A stretch of 64,000 nucleotides of DNA from an uncultured Pseudomonadota bacterium (GCA_947054505.1 CAMRWU010000004.1:41684-105683); one strand, 5' to 3'. Shown: positions 9,085 to 17,310, counted from the first letter of the stretch. Program-made: numbers and translations. The notes: a model not told the origin generated them from the sequence alone.

Positions 9085-9282
9085 CTACAAATATGGTAAA
9101 AACTTTTTAACAATCTGAACGTCAACTGCTGAGAGCAAAGTTGTACCGCGAGCTTGTCTTTTCATTTTCGGAGTTTTGCAGAAGAGGCAGTGTCTCTTGA
9201 AAGCAAAGTTTCTTTTCAGTTTGCCGGTTCCGGTAACGCCAAAGCGTTTTTTTACGGCACTTTTAGTTTTCATTTTAGGCAT
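9085..9282 (-). CDS. rpmI: 50S ribosomal protein L35
   Basis: This 65-residue basic protein begins MPKMKTKSAVKKRFGVTGTG, the L35 signature, and ends in KKFLPYL. L35 is a small structural protein of the large subunit. It is the first gene of the visible rpmI-rplT-pheS-pheT group; upstream is a 280-base region that holds a dispersed palindromic repeat after lolD rather than infC. The length is normal. Confidence 0.97.
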   Translation of the reverse strand: MPKMKTKSAVKKRFGVTGTGKLKRNFAFKRHCLFCKTPKMKRQARGTTLLSAVDVQIVKKFLPYL

Positions 9283-9473
9283 TTTAATCCCTTTCTAAAT
9301 ATCAAAAAATTTGGATTTATCAGGAGTCGTCAGGCATGCCAATTAGCCCAAACCACTCTTTTCAGCGGCGTTTATACACTTTAAACCCTCAGATTGCAAG
9401 CATTTTTTTTAATATTTTTCACGGCTCGCATTCCTAAAGACGAAAAAACATTGTGTCACAACCTTTATACTGC

Positions 9474-9565
9474 TTAATTGTTGCCTCACCAGCTAGAGGC
9501 GTGCCACGACTGCAAATGAGGATTCTCCGTCTCCGCTTAATTGTTGCCTCTCCTGCGAGGAGCTA
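9474..9565. repeat. Dispersed palindromic element at the lolD stop codon (two tandem units)
   Basis: Two copies of the core TTAATTGTTGCC (9474-9485 and 9537-9548) are each followed by a short hairpin. The first stem is GCCTC/GAGGC (9483-9500) and the second is CTCCT-GCG-AGGAG (9550-9562). The spacer GACTGCAAATGAGGATTCTC links them. The stop codon of lolD (TAG on the minus strand, 9563-9565) abuts the second stem. The same design recurs at 22970, 34339 and 42103. Hairpin sequences differ between copies while pairing is kept. Confidence 0.75.
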
Positions 9566-10288
9566 GTAGAAGTTGGTCTCGCTGACAAAACTGGCGGCGC
9601 GCAGGTCGATAAGCTTACCATCTTGCAACTGAACTTTGCGATCCATTTTATCGGCCAGTTCAAAGTTATGTGTGGCAATCAGAGCAGAAAGACCTGTTTC
9701 TTTCACAATGGAAAGGAGCTCGGCAAAAACGATTTCCGATGTTTTGGGGTCAAGATTACCGGTTGGTTCATCGGCTAAAAGCAACTTCGGTGTGTTGGCC
9801 AAAGCACGGGCAATTGCCACACGCTGTTGTTCACCGCCGGACATTTCTGCCGGACGATGTTTTAGGCGTTTTTCCAAGCCGAGACGTTTGAGCAACCATT
9901 CGGATTTTTCTCTTGCAAGTTTGGGAGAGATACCTGAAATCAGCTGAGGGAGCATCACGTTTTCCGTTGCATCAAAATCAGCCAGCAGGTTGTGATATTG
10001 ATAAACAAATCCCAGATAATCGCGTCGCAAGATTGTACGCATGGTGTCATTCAATTTGCTACACCTTTGTCCGTCTAAATAGATTTCTCCTTTGGTTGGC
10101 TGTTCCAGCAGACCGGCAATTTGTAGCATTGTTGATTTTCCTGAGCCGGAAGGACCGATGAGGGCGACAATTTCGCCTTTTTCGATATCAAGGTTCACAC
10201 CGCGCAAAACATCCAGCGTTTGCGAACCTTGTTTAAAACGACGGTGCAAATTTTTAAGCTCTAATGTCGGAGCTGTTCTTTTATTCAT
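9563..10288 (-). CDS. lolD: Lipoprotein-releasing ABC transporter, ATPase LolD
   Basis: From the ATG at 10288 the 241-residue protein starts MNKRTAPTLELKNLHRRF; the longer open frame would add 30 residues encoded inside lolC. ABC ATPase motifs are intact: Walker A GPSGSGKST, signature MSGGEQQRVAIARAL, Walker B LLADEPTGNLD and the switch histidine in ATHN. The Lol-type spacing and the partner gene lolC, which overlaps its start by 8 bases, identify it as the energising subunit that extracts lipoproteins from the inner membrane for transfer to LolA. The stop codon is contributed by a dispersed repeat element, which may have altered the last few residues (ASFVSETNFY). Confidence 0.93.
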   Translation of the reverse strand: MNKRTAPTLELKNLHRRFKQGSQTLDVLRGVNLDIEKGEIVALIGPSGSGKSTMLQIAGLLEQPTKGEIYLDGQRCSKLNDTMRTILRRDYLGFVYQYHNLLADFDATENVMLPQLISGISPKLAREKSEWLLKRLGLEKRLKHRPAEMSGGEQQRVAIARALANTPKLLLADEPTGNLDPKTSEIVFAELLSIVKETGLSALIATHNFELADKMDRKVQLQDGKLIDLRAASFVSETNFY

Positions 10289-11528
10289 AGCGCAAAGCCT
10301 CCACCGGATCAAATTTTGCCGCACGATAAGACGGATACAATGTTGCAAGGAATGATAACAGCAATGATATTGTCGCAACCATAACCACTTCTGTCACGTC
10401 AACTTTAGCCGGCAATTGAGAGAGGAAATAGATTTCGGCAGAGAACAATTCTCTTCCTGACAAACTCTCCAAAAACTGACGAACATTTTCAATATTATAA
10501 CAGAACAGCAAGCCCAGAAGCAACCCCAGAGCCGTACCGACCACACCGACAAATGCTCCGTCCATAAAGAACACGCGCATAATCATACCCTTGGTAGCGC
10601 CCATAGTGCGCAGGACGGCGATATCGCGTCCTTTGTCCTTTACCAACATAATCAAAGCCGTGATGATATTGAATGCGGCAACCAAAATAATCAAGGTCAA
10701 AATCAGAAACATCACATTGCGTTCAACATCAACCGCATTGAAAAAAGCCGCGTTTGATTGGCGCCAATCATAGACATACGCGCCGAGCCCAATGCTTTCT
10801 TCGATGGTTTTGCGAGCGGTTTTTAAGGCATTGTCATCATCAAGGGTGACGTCGATATGGGTAACGGCATCGTTCAACCCCATATATTTTTGCGCCGCTT
10901 CTAACGGCATAAAGATAAAGTTGGAGTCATATTCATACATACCAGCTTCAAAAGTACCGATAACCTGATAGGACTTCATCCGCGGAACCGTGCCGAAAGC
11001 AGTAACTTTTCCGTTGGGGGAGATGAGGGTGATTTTATCCCCTGGAACAACGCCCATCTTGGTCGCCAACCGAATTCCCATAACCACGTTATCATCGTGA
11101 AAATCGTTGAGATCAACCGTTTGAAATGCCTTTTCCAAAATTGGCTTTTTGACCAAATCTTCGGCAGAAATACCTCTGACCATAGCACCTTCGGCCGCTT
11201 TTCCGGCAGAGACCAAAAGCTGGGTTTCCACTTGTGGAATAACGATTTTGACATTTTCAATATCAGCCAAATCCTGAATGGCTTGTTTGTAATTATTAAA
11301 GGGATAACCGAGCGGCGACATAATACCGATATGACCGTTGATGCCGAGAATACGGGACAGAAGTTCGTGACGAAAACCGTTCATAACCGACATCACGATA
11401 ATCAATGTAGCCACACCGAGAGCAATACCGGTAAAAGCAAAGCCGGTGATTACAGAAATAAAGCCTTCCTTACGTTTTGCCCGCAAATAACGGGAGGCGA
11501 CAAGCCGTTCAAATTTCGAAAAAATCAT
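10281..11528 (-). CDS. lolC: Lipoprotein-releasing ABC transporter, permease LolC/LolE
   Basis: From the ATG at 11528 (GGAGAA 7-8 bases upstream) the protein has 415 residues, the usual length. It starts MIFSKFERLVASRYLRAKR, a LolC/E signature, followed by TM1 (about 22-48), a large periplasmic domain (about 50-250) and three C-terminal helices typical of the MacB/FtsX-like permease family, including ITALIMLVKDKGRDIAVLRTMGA. It dimerises in the inner membrane and works with LolD to release outer-membrane-bound lipoproteins. Alphaproteobacteria usually have a single LolC/E-type permease acting as a homodimer, consistent with one gene here. Upstream, where many alphaproteobacteria have proS, lies an accessory cassette instead. 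Confidence 0.94.
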   Translation of the reverse strand: MIFSKFERLVASRYLRAKRKEGFISVITGFAFTGIALGVATLIIVMSVMNGFRHELLSRILGINGHIGIMSPLGYPFNNYKQAIQDLADIENVKIVIPQVETQLLVSAGKAAEGAMVRGISAEDLVKKPILEKAFQTVDLNDFHDDNVVMGIRLATKMGVVPGDKITLISPNGKVTAFGTVPRMKSYQVIGTFEAGMYEYDSNFIFMPLEAAQKYMGLNDAVTHIDVTLDDDNALKTARKTIEESIGLGAYVYDWRQSNAAFFNAVDVERNVMFLILTLIILVAAFNIITALIMLVKDKGRDIAVLRTMGATKGMIMRVFFMDGAFVGVVGTALGLLLGLLFCYNIENVRQFLESLSGRELFSAEIYFLSQLPAKVDVTEVVMVATISLLLSFLATLYPSYRAAKFDPVEALRYE

Positions 11529-11685
11529 GCATAATTCTCCAATATCTACAGCATTTATATTGTCTTTGAACGTGTTTGACAACCATTGACACTGTGATGT
11601 GCATAAAATAATGCCATCGTCCGATATTTCACCGCCGACTAATTAATTATTTTCGCATAAATTATGACATGTCGGCAATACCACA

Positions 11686-11711
11686 CCTGTTGCATTCTAT
11701 AGGTGATTTTT
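11686..11711. repeat. 26-bp direct repeat, copy 1 (cassette left end)
   Basis: Bases 11686-11711 are identical to 13702-13727. The repeat starts CCTGTTGCATTC and ends in GGTGATTTTT. In this copy it covers the stop codon and last residues (H-L-stop) of the 165-frame gene on the minus strand, and CACCT/AGGTG can form a small stem. Confidence 0.85.
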
Positions 11712-12161
11712 GAATGCACGATTATTTTCTTCCGCTAATTGTATTAATTTATGTAAACGATTGCTTTCTTTGTAGGGGATATCAATGTCTCGGGATTTGT
11801 TTTCCAAAAACCAAATGGCAAATCCGTTGGCAGATAATTTGTGTCCGACTTCTTGATGTTCAAGAAATTTTTGCCGTTGAACAGAAGCGAAATACTCCCG
11901 AAACGGTGCGTATTTCTTATCACGAAGCATTCCTCTTTTGATGGCTTCCGCTTTCTTGCTACTGGCGATGGCAGCGTTAACTGTGGTTGTCCGCATATCC
12001 TCCCATTCGGCACGACTTTCAATCAGCATTTCTTTTGCCCAATCGACAAGTTGTTGTTGCAGTTTTTCATCTTGTTGTAGGGCTGGGGATTGCCGAAACA
12101 GGCGAGCCAGTTTTCGTCCGGCTTTAATGGGAATAAAATAGTCTTCATTTTTTAGTGGCAT
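11697..12161 (-). CDS. Hypothetical protein in repeat-bracketed cassette
   Basis: The ATG at 12161 is preferred because AGGAA lies 7 bases upstream; the protein is then about 154 residues, starting MPLKNEDYFIPIKAGRKL. It is helical, basic and charged, with KLQQQLVDWAKEMLIESRAEWEDM in the middle and no signal peptide or membrane helix. I do not recognise a family. The C-terminal half (GFAIWFLENKSRDIDIPYKE) is more globular. The stop codon lies inside a 26-bp direct repeat that recurs about 2 kb away. It is transcribed in the same direction as lolC, 170 bases downstream of which it is not linked by an obvious operon. Phage or mobile origin is plausible from the neighbouring lysozyme gene. Confidence 0.65.
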   Translation of the reverse strand: MPLKNEDYFIPIKAGRKLARLFRQSPALQQDEKLQQQLVDWAKEMLIESRAEWEDMRTTTVNAAIASSKKAEAIKRGMLRDKKYAPFREYFASVQRQKFLEHQEVGHKLSANGFAIWFLENKSRDIDIPYKESNRLHKLIQLAEENNRAFKNHL

Positions 12162-12324
12162 ATGAGTTCCTAAAGAGAATAACCTGCTTTTCATATAGGT
12201 TTGTTTTTGGAGTGGCGCAAGTATTCATCTTAAAATAATGAAATATGTTTTCAGAACAACTTTTAATGATTGATTGACTTTATTTTAAGGGTGTTTACTA
12301 TGTAAAATATGAAAGGAAACGTTT

Positions 12325-12732
12325 ATGAAAAAATATTGTGTTTTGGTAATGATGTTTATTCTGTCGGCTTGTCACTATAATAAAGAATTTAAAAATCCTA
12401 TTTTCAATCAACCTTTAAGACCATTAAGCAGAGGAGGCGGCTATGCTTATCTGACGCCAACATCTATTGATTTTAGAACGCCTTTAGATAAAAATAAAAT
12501 TGCAGCTCAAGCAAAATGCGACCTTATTGAGAACCAAGAAGATCGCATTACCTTAAAATGTATGGTAGATAGTTGGAGCGATAAAATAACAAAATGGTAT
12601 TTTACCTACGCCATAGGTGAGTTATTATTGGATAACTGTTTAATCATTTGGGAATATAGTTATGACAGCCCAGATTCTCCATACAAAAACCAATCGACTT
12701 ATTGTGTCACGCCCCAGCCCAATAACAGTTAG
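12325..12732 (+). CDS. Putative lipoprotein in repeat-bracketed cassette
   Basis: The 135-residue protein has a short lipoprotein signal peptide with the lipobox LSAC, cysteine at residue 16, after MKKYCVLVMMFI. The mature part is polar with two further cysteines (AKCDLIENQ, TLKCMVDSW) and a late pair region (DNCLIIW, STYCVTP), so disulfides are possible. A good ribosome-binding site (GAAAGGAAA) precedes the ATG. I recognise no family. It is more AT-rich than most neighbours and its last codons overlap, tail to tail, the lysozyme-like gene by 4 bases. Because it sits beside a cell-wall hydrolase, a spanin-like or inhibitor role could be imagined, but nothing in the sequence shows it. Confidence 0.7.
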   Translation: MKKYCVLVMMFILSACHYNKEFKNPIFNQPLRPLSRGGGYAYLTPTSIDFRTPLDKNKIAAQAKCDLIENQEDRITLKCMVDSWSDKITKWYFTYAIGELLLDNCLIIWEYSYDSPDSPYKNQSTYCVTPQPNNS

Positions 12733-13496
12733 AATCTGATTAAGCGCGCCATTCTTTCCGCCCCATCATTCCGTTCTTGCCCCACGTCTTTGCGGTGGAT
12801 GTTAGCCACAATGCCGTTCTCTCCCTCCACATCTTGATTGGCGATGGCCTGATATAAGTTGGGCCAATTTTTTCTGTTAAGCCCTCCTTTAACATTATAT
12901 TGAATGTCCAGTAACACTTCTTTTAAGGGATTGGGAAAACGGTCAAAATCCGCAAATTCTTTTCGAACATGCGATAAATCGTTTTTTATATGGTTTTGCG
13001 CCATACGATATGCTTCCTCGTCAGATATTCTTAAATTTGTATCATTGGCAAAGCTTTCTGCAAATTTATTACGGTTTTTATAATTGCCGAACATATCTCT
13101 TTCCATACTCATTTGTTGTAGCTTGTCATAAGCCGCTGTTTTTTGAGTCTCTGTTGCTGGAACTCCATCTGCCATAAAATTGACATTCATAAAATCGTTA
13201 TAATTATTAACATTAGCACCGCCGCCGACTGTGATATATCCCTTAGTGTCTAAATAAGGGTGTCGCATAACTTTTTCAAATCTTTGAACATTCTGCCATG
13301 ACTTAGCCTGTAGATCCTCATCGGAAATATAGTTGGGATTGGCTTGTGTGTTACTGTTTTGAGGCATAACATTTTCAATGTTAGAACCAATGTTTGATTG
13401 ACCGAAACCATAATTATTGTCGGCATTTGTTCCCCAAAAATTGGTGGCGTGTTGCGGATAATCTTTGGTAATCCCCTGATTTTTGTACTCATCCAT
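12729..13496 (-). CDS. T4-lysozyme-like (GH24-type) protein, 5' end probably frameshifted
   Basis: The 255-residue product carries the T4 lysozyme catalytic spacing: Glu74, Asp83 and Thr89 in FEKVMRHPYLDTKGYITVGG, exactly E-x8-D-x5-T as in E11/D20/T26 of T4 lysozyme. The C-terminal half (LDIQYNVKGGLNRKNWPNL, then ERNDGAERMARL) resembles the rest of this fold. The family cleaves the peptidoglycan glycan strand. The N-terminal 65 residues are Asn/Gln-rich and unrelated. The frame stays open for 35 more codons upstream to 13601 (starting TDEDEVDSYGVDHKDF) but has no start there. A well-placed ATG at 13605, behind AAGGAG, is one base out of frame and stops after three codons. Either a recent frameshift removed the natural N-terminus or translation starts at 13496. 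No signal peptide is seen. Confidence 0.75.
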   Translation of the reverse strand: MDEYKNQGITKDYPQHATNFWGTNADNNYGFGQSNIGSNIENVMPQNSNTQANPNYISDEDLQAKSWQNVQRFEKVMRHPYLDTKGYITVGGGANVNNYNDFMNVNFMADGVPATETQKTAAYDKLQQMSMERDMFGNYKNRNKFAESFANDTNLRISDEEAYRMAQNHIKNDLSHVRKEFADFDRFPNPLKEVLLDIQYNVKGGLNRKNWPNLYQAIANQDVEGENGIVANIHRKDVGQERNDGAERMARLIRF

Positions 13497-13605
13497 CAGT
13501 TTTTGTTCCCGATTAACGCGTGCATTTTGATATTCAAGCTCATCACGCAGTGAAAAGTCCTTATGGTCTACGCCATAACTGTCAACTTCATCTTCATCTG
13601 TACAT
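13497..13605 (-). pseudogene. Probable out-of-frame 5' end of the lysozyme-like gene
   Basis: The minus strand has a good ribosome-binding site (AAAGGAGAAAATAAAC) and an ATG at 13605-13603 that reads M-Y-R-stop. The frame that continues into the lysozyme gene begins one base later and encodes 35 stop-free, acidic residues. This is the pattern expected from a one-base indel right after the start codon. A sequencing error is the alternative. Confidence 0.55.
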
Positions 13606-13701
13606 GTTTATTTTCTCCTTTTCTTGTTAAAGTTTGTTTTGAGCTATATCCTTTAACAGAAAAGGAAAAGTATTACTATCCCGCATAGACGGTAATAACC
13701 C

Positions 13702-13727
13702 CCTGTTGCATTCTATAGGTGATTTTT
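13702..13727. repeat. 26-bp direct repeat, copy 2 (cassette right end)
   Basis: Identical over 26 bases to 11686-11711 in the same orientation, 2016 bases away. Here it lies in non-coding DNA between the lysozyme-like gene and the transporter terminator. It looks like a leftover end of the gene that copy 1 closes. Confidence 0.85.
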
Positions 13728-13744
13728 CTTTGTTATGAACATAA

Positions 13745-13772
13745 AAAAAAGCCGCTTTTTCAAGCGGCTTTT
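13745..13772 (-). terminator. Intrinsic terminator after the ArsB/NhaD-type transporter
   Basis: The stem AAGCCGCTT / AAGCGGCTT has a short loop and is followed on the minus strand by a run of eight T, 17 bases beyond the transporter stop codon. Confidence 0.9.
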
Positions 13773-13788
13773 CGTAAAAGATGAGGCA

Positions 13789-15147
13789 TTACATACCGAC
13801 AACAAAATACTCAAGATAGAGATAACCTGTTGCCATAGCGACCGTCAACAACATGATTGGAATAGACCATTTCATAAAGCCTAGGAAGCTGATTGGGGCA
13901 CCATGACGTGTTGCCATACCCGCAACAATCACATTGGCTGAAGCACCGATAAGAGTTGCGTTACCGCCAAAACATGCGCCGAGAGACAATGCCCACCAAA
14001 CAGGCATCATTGCTTCACGTCCGCCCATTGAGGCTTCCATTGATTTAATCATCGGAATCATTGTTGCCACAAACGGAATATTGTCAATCGCACCGGATAC
14101 AATGGCCGATACCCAAATAATCAACAGGCTGGCTTTTTGGATACTGCCTTCCGTGATGTCGATAAACTTTTGTCCGAGCATAGATAAGATGCCAGTGACT
14201 TCCAAGCCGTAAACGATAACAAACAAGCCCGCAAAGAAAAAGATTGTTGTCCAGTCGACCAAATCAAATGCTTTTTCAATTTTATTGTCACGTTCCTCAT
14301 GGCCATCACCCCAAGTATAAAGCAACATCAGGAGTGAGCCGCCGAAAATGGCGATGGTACCGTTGGCAATATGCAGATGTTCAGCCAAGATGAAGCCGAT
14401 AATCACCATTCCCAAAACGCTCAAAGATTTAATCAGCAAGCCTTTATCTTGAATTGCGGCTTTTTCATCCAAAGACATAACTTTATTGCGGCGAGCTTTG
14501 GTTGAAACCAAACGACGCCCCCAGAAAAAGTCAAAGATAGCAATTAAAGCAATCATACACAACGTTACAATCGGTGTCAGCTCATACATAAAGTCTGTAA
14601 AAGACAGATTTAAGGCCGAACCGATTAAGATGTTCGGGGGGTCACCGATAAGGGTTGCCGTACCACCAATGTTGGATGCAAAAATCTCAACCAACAAATA
14701 GGGAAGGGACGGAATTCCGAGCTTTTTGGTAATTTGAAATGTTACCGGCACTATCAACAAAACAGTGGTAACATTGTCCAAAAACGCTGAAAAGACAGCC
14801 GTTACAACCGCCAGAACGATAAGAATACCGCGCGGACTGGCGTTCACTTTTTTAGCCGCCCAAATAGCAACGTATTGGAAAATTCCGGTTTTTTCGGAAA
14901 TGCCGACAATCATCATCATACCGATGAGCAACGCCAAGGTATTAAAGTCAATACCTTTAATGGCAGTGCTTTGAGTTAAAATTCCTGCAAAAATCATAAC
15001 TGAAGCCGCCAACAAAGCAACAACGGCTCTGTTCAGCTTTTCCGTAAACAAAATAACGTATGCTAAAATTACGATAGATGCGGCGACGATTTTCGCGTCA
15101 ATTCCCCAAACAAGCTGGGGGACTAGGGATAAATCTGCACCATGCAT
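13789..15147 (-). CDS. ArsB/NhaD-type ion transporter (SLC13-like)
   Basis: The 452-residue protein is a polytopic inner-membrane transporter with about 11 hydrophobic helices. It shows the duplicated architecture of the ion transporter superfamily: DNVTTVLLIVPVT with GGTATLIGDPPNIL in the first half, and DNIPFVATMIPM with GGNATLIGASANVI in the second. These paired segments form the re-entrant loops that bind substrate. The superfamily includes ArsB arsenite pumps, NhaD sodium/proton antiporters and the mammalian P protein, and the sequence does not decide between them. No ars genes are nearby, so arsenite export is not favoured. It is a single gene with its own terminator; the start ATG at 15147 has no strong ribosome-binding site. 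Confidence 0.85.
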   Translation of the reverse strand: MHGADLSLVPQLVWGIDAKIVAASIVILAYVILFTEKLNRAVVALLAASVMIFAGILTQSTAIKGIDFNTLALLIGMMMIVGISEKTGIFQYVAIWAAKKVNASPRGILIVLAVVTAVFSAFLDNVTTVLLIVPVTFQITKKLGIPSLPYLLVEIFASNIGGTATLIGDPPNILIGSALNLSFTDFMYELTPIVTLCMIALIAIFDFFWGRRLVSTKARRNKVMSLDEKAAIQDKGLLIKSLSVLGMVIIGFILAEHLHIANGTIAIFGGSLLMLLYTWGDGHEERDNKIEKAFDLVDWTTIFFFAGLFVIVYGLEVTGILSMLGQKFIDITEGSIQKASLLIIWVSAIVSGAIDNIPFVATMIPMIKSMEASMGGREAMMPVWWALSLGACFGGNATLIGASANVIVAGMATRHGAPISFLGFMKWSIPIMLLTVAMATGYLYLEYFVVGM

Positions 15148-15227
15148 TTTATTTGTTCCTTATATAAATTAAATAACATTAACCTATATATAAGCAAACA
15201 TCCTAAAAATACCTTAATAAACAGCCA

Positions 15228-15962
15228 TTAATGACTTGAATGTCTCATCAAGCGGTTGATTGCGCCGTAAAGCGTATTTATTTCCTGTTCTGTCATTTGG
15301 TTGCGGGTAAAAATATTACGCAGGTTGATAACCATTTTGTCGCGTTTTTCATCTTCCTTAAAATTGCCGCAATCATCAAGCTTGTTTTCGAGGTAAGTGC
15401 AGAATTGCAGAACTTTTTCTTTATCGGCCAAATCAGAATGGTTTATGACAAATTGTTCATCAGGAGCTTCAATTTGCAGTTTATGAAATTCATATCCGGC
15501 CAAAAGAACTGCTTGTGATAAATTAAGAGAACAATGACGGGGATTAAGCGGAATGTTGATAACCGCGTCAGACAGGCAAACATCTTGATTATTCAGTCCG
15601 GTTCGTTCTGGTCCGAACAAAATTCCGCCTTTGACGCCGGTTGCAATTTTCTCGTCAAGAATTTCCGCTGCTCGGTTGGCGTTTAAAACCGGCTTGACCT
15701 GATCACGGTGACGAGATGTTGTTGCCAATACATAATTCAAATCGGCAATGGCTTGTTCTGTTGTGTCAAAAACTTCAGCATTATAAAGGATTTCTTCGGC
15801 ATTGGAAGAGGCTGAAATTGCTTTGGCAGAAAGGTGGTCTTCTCTGGGATGAACAAGGCGCAGGTGATAAAGGCCGCAATTCATCATCGCTCTGGCCGCC
15901 ATACCGACATTTTCTGCCAGTTGAGGTTCAACCAGAATGATATAGGGTTGTTTTTCGTACAT
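15228..15962 (-). CDS. trmJ: tRNA (cytidine/uridine-2'-O-)-methyltransferase TrmJ-like
   Basis: The 244-residue protein is a SpoU (SPOUT) class methyltransferase. Its N-terminal half has VEPQLAENVGMAARAMMN (motif 1). The trefoil knot at the C-terminal side of the domain carries GGILFGPERTGLNNQD (motif 2) and INIPLNPRHCSLNLSQAV (motif 3), which bind S-adenosylmethionine. A helical C-terminal extension (about 165-244) is typical of TrmJ, which methylates the ribose of nucleotide 32 in several tRNAs. The ATG at 15962 shares its last base with the stop codon of the upstream exported-protein gene, suggesting coupled translation. Length is normal. Confidence 0.9.
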   Translation of the reverse strand: MYEKQPYIILVEPQLAENVGMAARAMMNCGLYHLRLVHPREDHLSAKAISASSNAEEILYNAEVFDTTEQAIADLNYVLATTSRHRDQVKPVLNANRAAEILDEKIATGVKGGILFGPERTGLNNQDVCLSDAVINIPLNPRHCSLNLSQAVLLAGYEFHKLQIEAPDEQFVINHSDLADKEKVLQFCTYLENKLDDCGNFKEDEKRDKMVINLRNIFTRNQMTEQEINTLYGAINRLMRHSSH

Positions 15963-16363
15963 TATTTTGCTTCAGTTTTAGGTTCTGTGGTTGCCGGTTC
16001 TACAATGCTTGGGTCGGTAACGTAGGTTTCTGTAAAATATTTTTTCAGAGCGTTTTTGTCTTTAACATTAATGTTTTTTTCTTGATAACGAACTTGCTCT
16101 CCAGCCGGTGCAAAGCGATTCTTTTGACGGATTTTATTCTTTTCGATTTGTTCAGAGGCCTTCAAAATTCGTTTCATCTGCTGTGGCTCTCTTGTATTTA
16201 CCAATGTGTCGATATTTTGGTTTATGTTTTGTTGAGCTTGGGTTTTCTGCGCTTCCGTAATTTTAGACGGAGGAGGAAGCTCATCGGCTGTCGTGTCTTG
16301 GGCATAAACAGGCAACGCCATTAACATAGATAATGCAAATGCGCAGGAGTGTATTTTAACCAT
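15962..16363 (-). CDS. Exported hypothetical protein, 133 residues
   Basis: A clear Sec signal peptide (MVKIHSCAFALSMLMALPVYAQ, cleavage after A-Q or V-Y-A) is followed by a proline-rich linker and a charged helical segment with KRILKASEQIEKNKIRQKNR. The mature protein, about 110 residues, ends in an acidic/threonine tail. No family is recognised. It lies 14 bases downstream of another exported protein gene and abuts trmJ, so the three are probably one transcript. A periplasmic role together with the upstream gene is inferred only from that pairing. Confidence 0.7.
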   Translation of the reverse strand: MVKIHSCAFALSMLMALPVYAQDTTADELPPPSKITEAQKTQAQQNINQNIDTLVNTREPQQMKRILKASEQIEKNKIRQKNRFAPAGEQVRYQEKNINVKDKNALKKYFTETYVTDPSIVEPATTEPKTEAK

Positions 16364-16377
16364 GGTTTTTCCTTGTT

Positions 16378-17211
16378 TTAGTCAATTGACAAAAGGTCTA
16401 TACTGTTAAACAGCAGGTTTTCGACATCCAGACCGGAAGCTTCTTCAAATGAGTCCAAAAAGCCGGCAAATACCGTATCAAACGGATTGTTTCCGTGACC
16501 GATGCTGTTGTATGCCGCTCTGAGTTGGCGAGCATAATTTTGTGGAAGATCTCTGATGTTTTGATCGTAGCTTTCCGGAATTTTGTATCCCAAATTACGC
16601 AGGTGTTGGGTCAAAACAATCATGTTGTGACGATTAACTTCCGGTGCAATCATTTCTTGTCCGTAATTTTCACCAAACGTTGTCGCTTCGCCAATGTAGT
16701 TCAACTTACCATGCTGTCCGCTTCCGCGCCATGTTTTGATGCCGCTTCTGTCGCGTGCGCGAGCCCACGGATCAACAGGAAGAATATCGCTGTTGGCATA
16801 AGCCGGAGCTTTTGTCAGATCAGTGCTGGCTACATTATCTCCCATATAACCGTCATTAGGTGTCAGGTTAATATCACCGCTTCTTGTTGCATTTGCGGCA
16901 GAAGCGCGTGTGGCAACGGATGTTTCATTGCCCATAATATTGTCAGCGGCTTGATTTTGTGCTTCCAGAACTTGCGGTGTTGCCATATTCGCCGCTCGTT
17001 GACTTTGCAATCTGGCTGAAGCACGTTGAATTTGCGCTTCTCTGACTTGACGAGCCTGTTCAGCCTGAGCCTGCCCCAAAGCCTGAATTTTTGATGTCGG
17101 AGCTGGTTGCGGGCTGTTTTTTTTCCAAGGGTTGGCCGCAAGTTGTGCCTGAGCAGATAAAGCAAAAGCAATGCAGCTAATTCCGGCTAATAAAGGTGCT
17201 ATTTTTAACAT
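16378..17211 (-). CDS. Exported hypothetical protein, 277 residues
   Basis: The ATG at 17211 (GGAGGA 7 bases upstream) gives a signal peptide MLKIAPLLAGISCIAFALSAQA. Residues about 30-75 form an Ala/Gln-rich amphipathic helix (QAEQARQVREAQIQRASARL), then a low-complexity linker. A conserved-looking C-terminal domain follows (about 145-277) with VDPWARARDRSGIKTWRGSG and ENYGQEMIAPEVNRHNM. The protein is probably periplasmic or surface associated. I do not recognise a family. It heads a likely operon with the 133-residue exported protein and trmJ. The C-terminal domain is rich in Asn, Gly and aromatic residues. Confidence 0.75.
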   Translation of the reverse strand: MLKIAPLLAGISCIAFALSAQAQLAANPWKKNSPQPAPTSKIQALGQAQAEQARQVREAQIQRASARLQSQRAANMATPQVLEAQNQAADNIMGNETSVATRASAANATRSGDINLTPNDGYMGDNVASTDLTKAPAYANSDILPVDPWARARDRSGIKTWRGSGQHGKLNYIGEATTFGENYGQEMIAPEVNRHNMIVLTQHLRNLGYKIPESYDQNIRDLPQNYARQLRAAYNSIGHGNNPFDTVFAGFLDSFEEASGLDVENLLFNSIDLLSID

Positions 17212-17310
17212 GACAGTCCTCCCGCGTAACATTCCGCTATTATTATAATACTATATATTATAGAAAAATAATAGTTACAAAATTGTTATATTTTTCAAAA
17301 AAATATTCGA

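Noticed and set aside
11686..13727. Insertion sequence with transposase
   Set aside because: The repeats are direct, not inverted, and none of the three genes has a DDE or serine/tyrosine recombinase motif.
13789..15147. Arsenite pump ArsB
   Set aside because: The superfamily fits, but there are no arsR, arsC or arsA genes nearby, so a specific substrate is not claimed.
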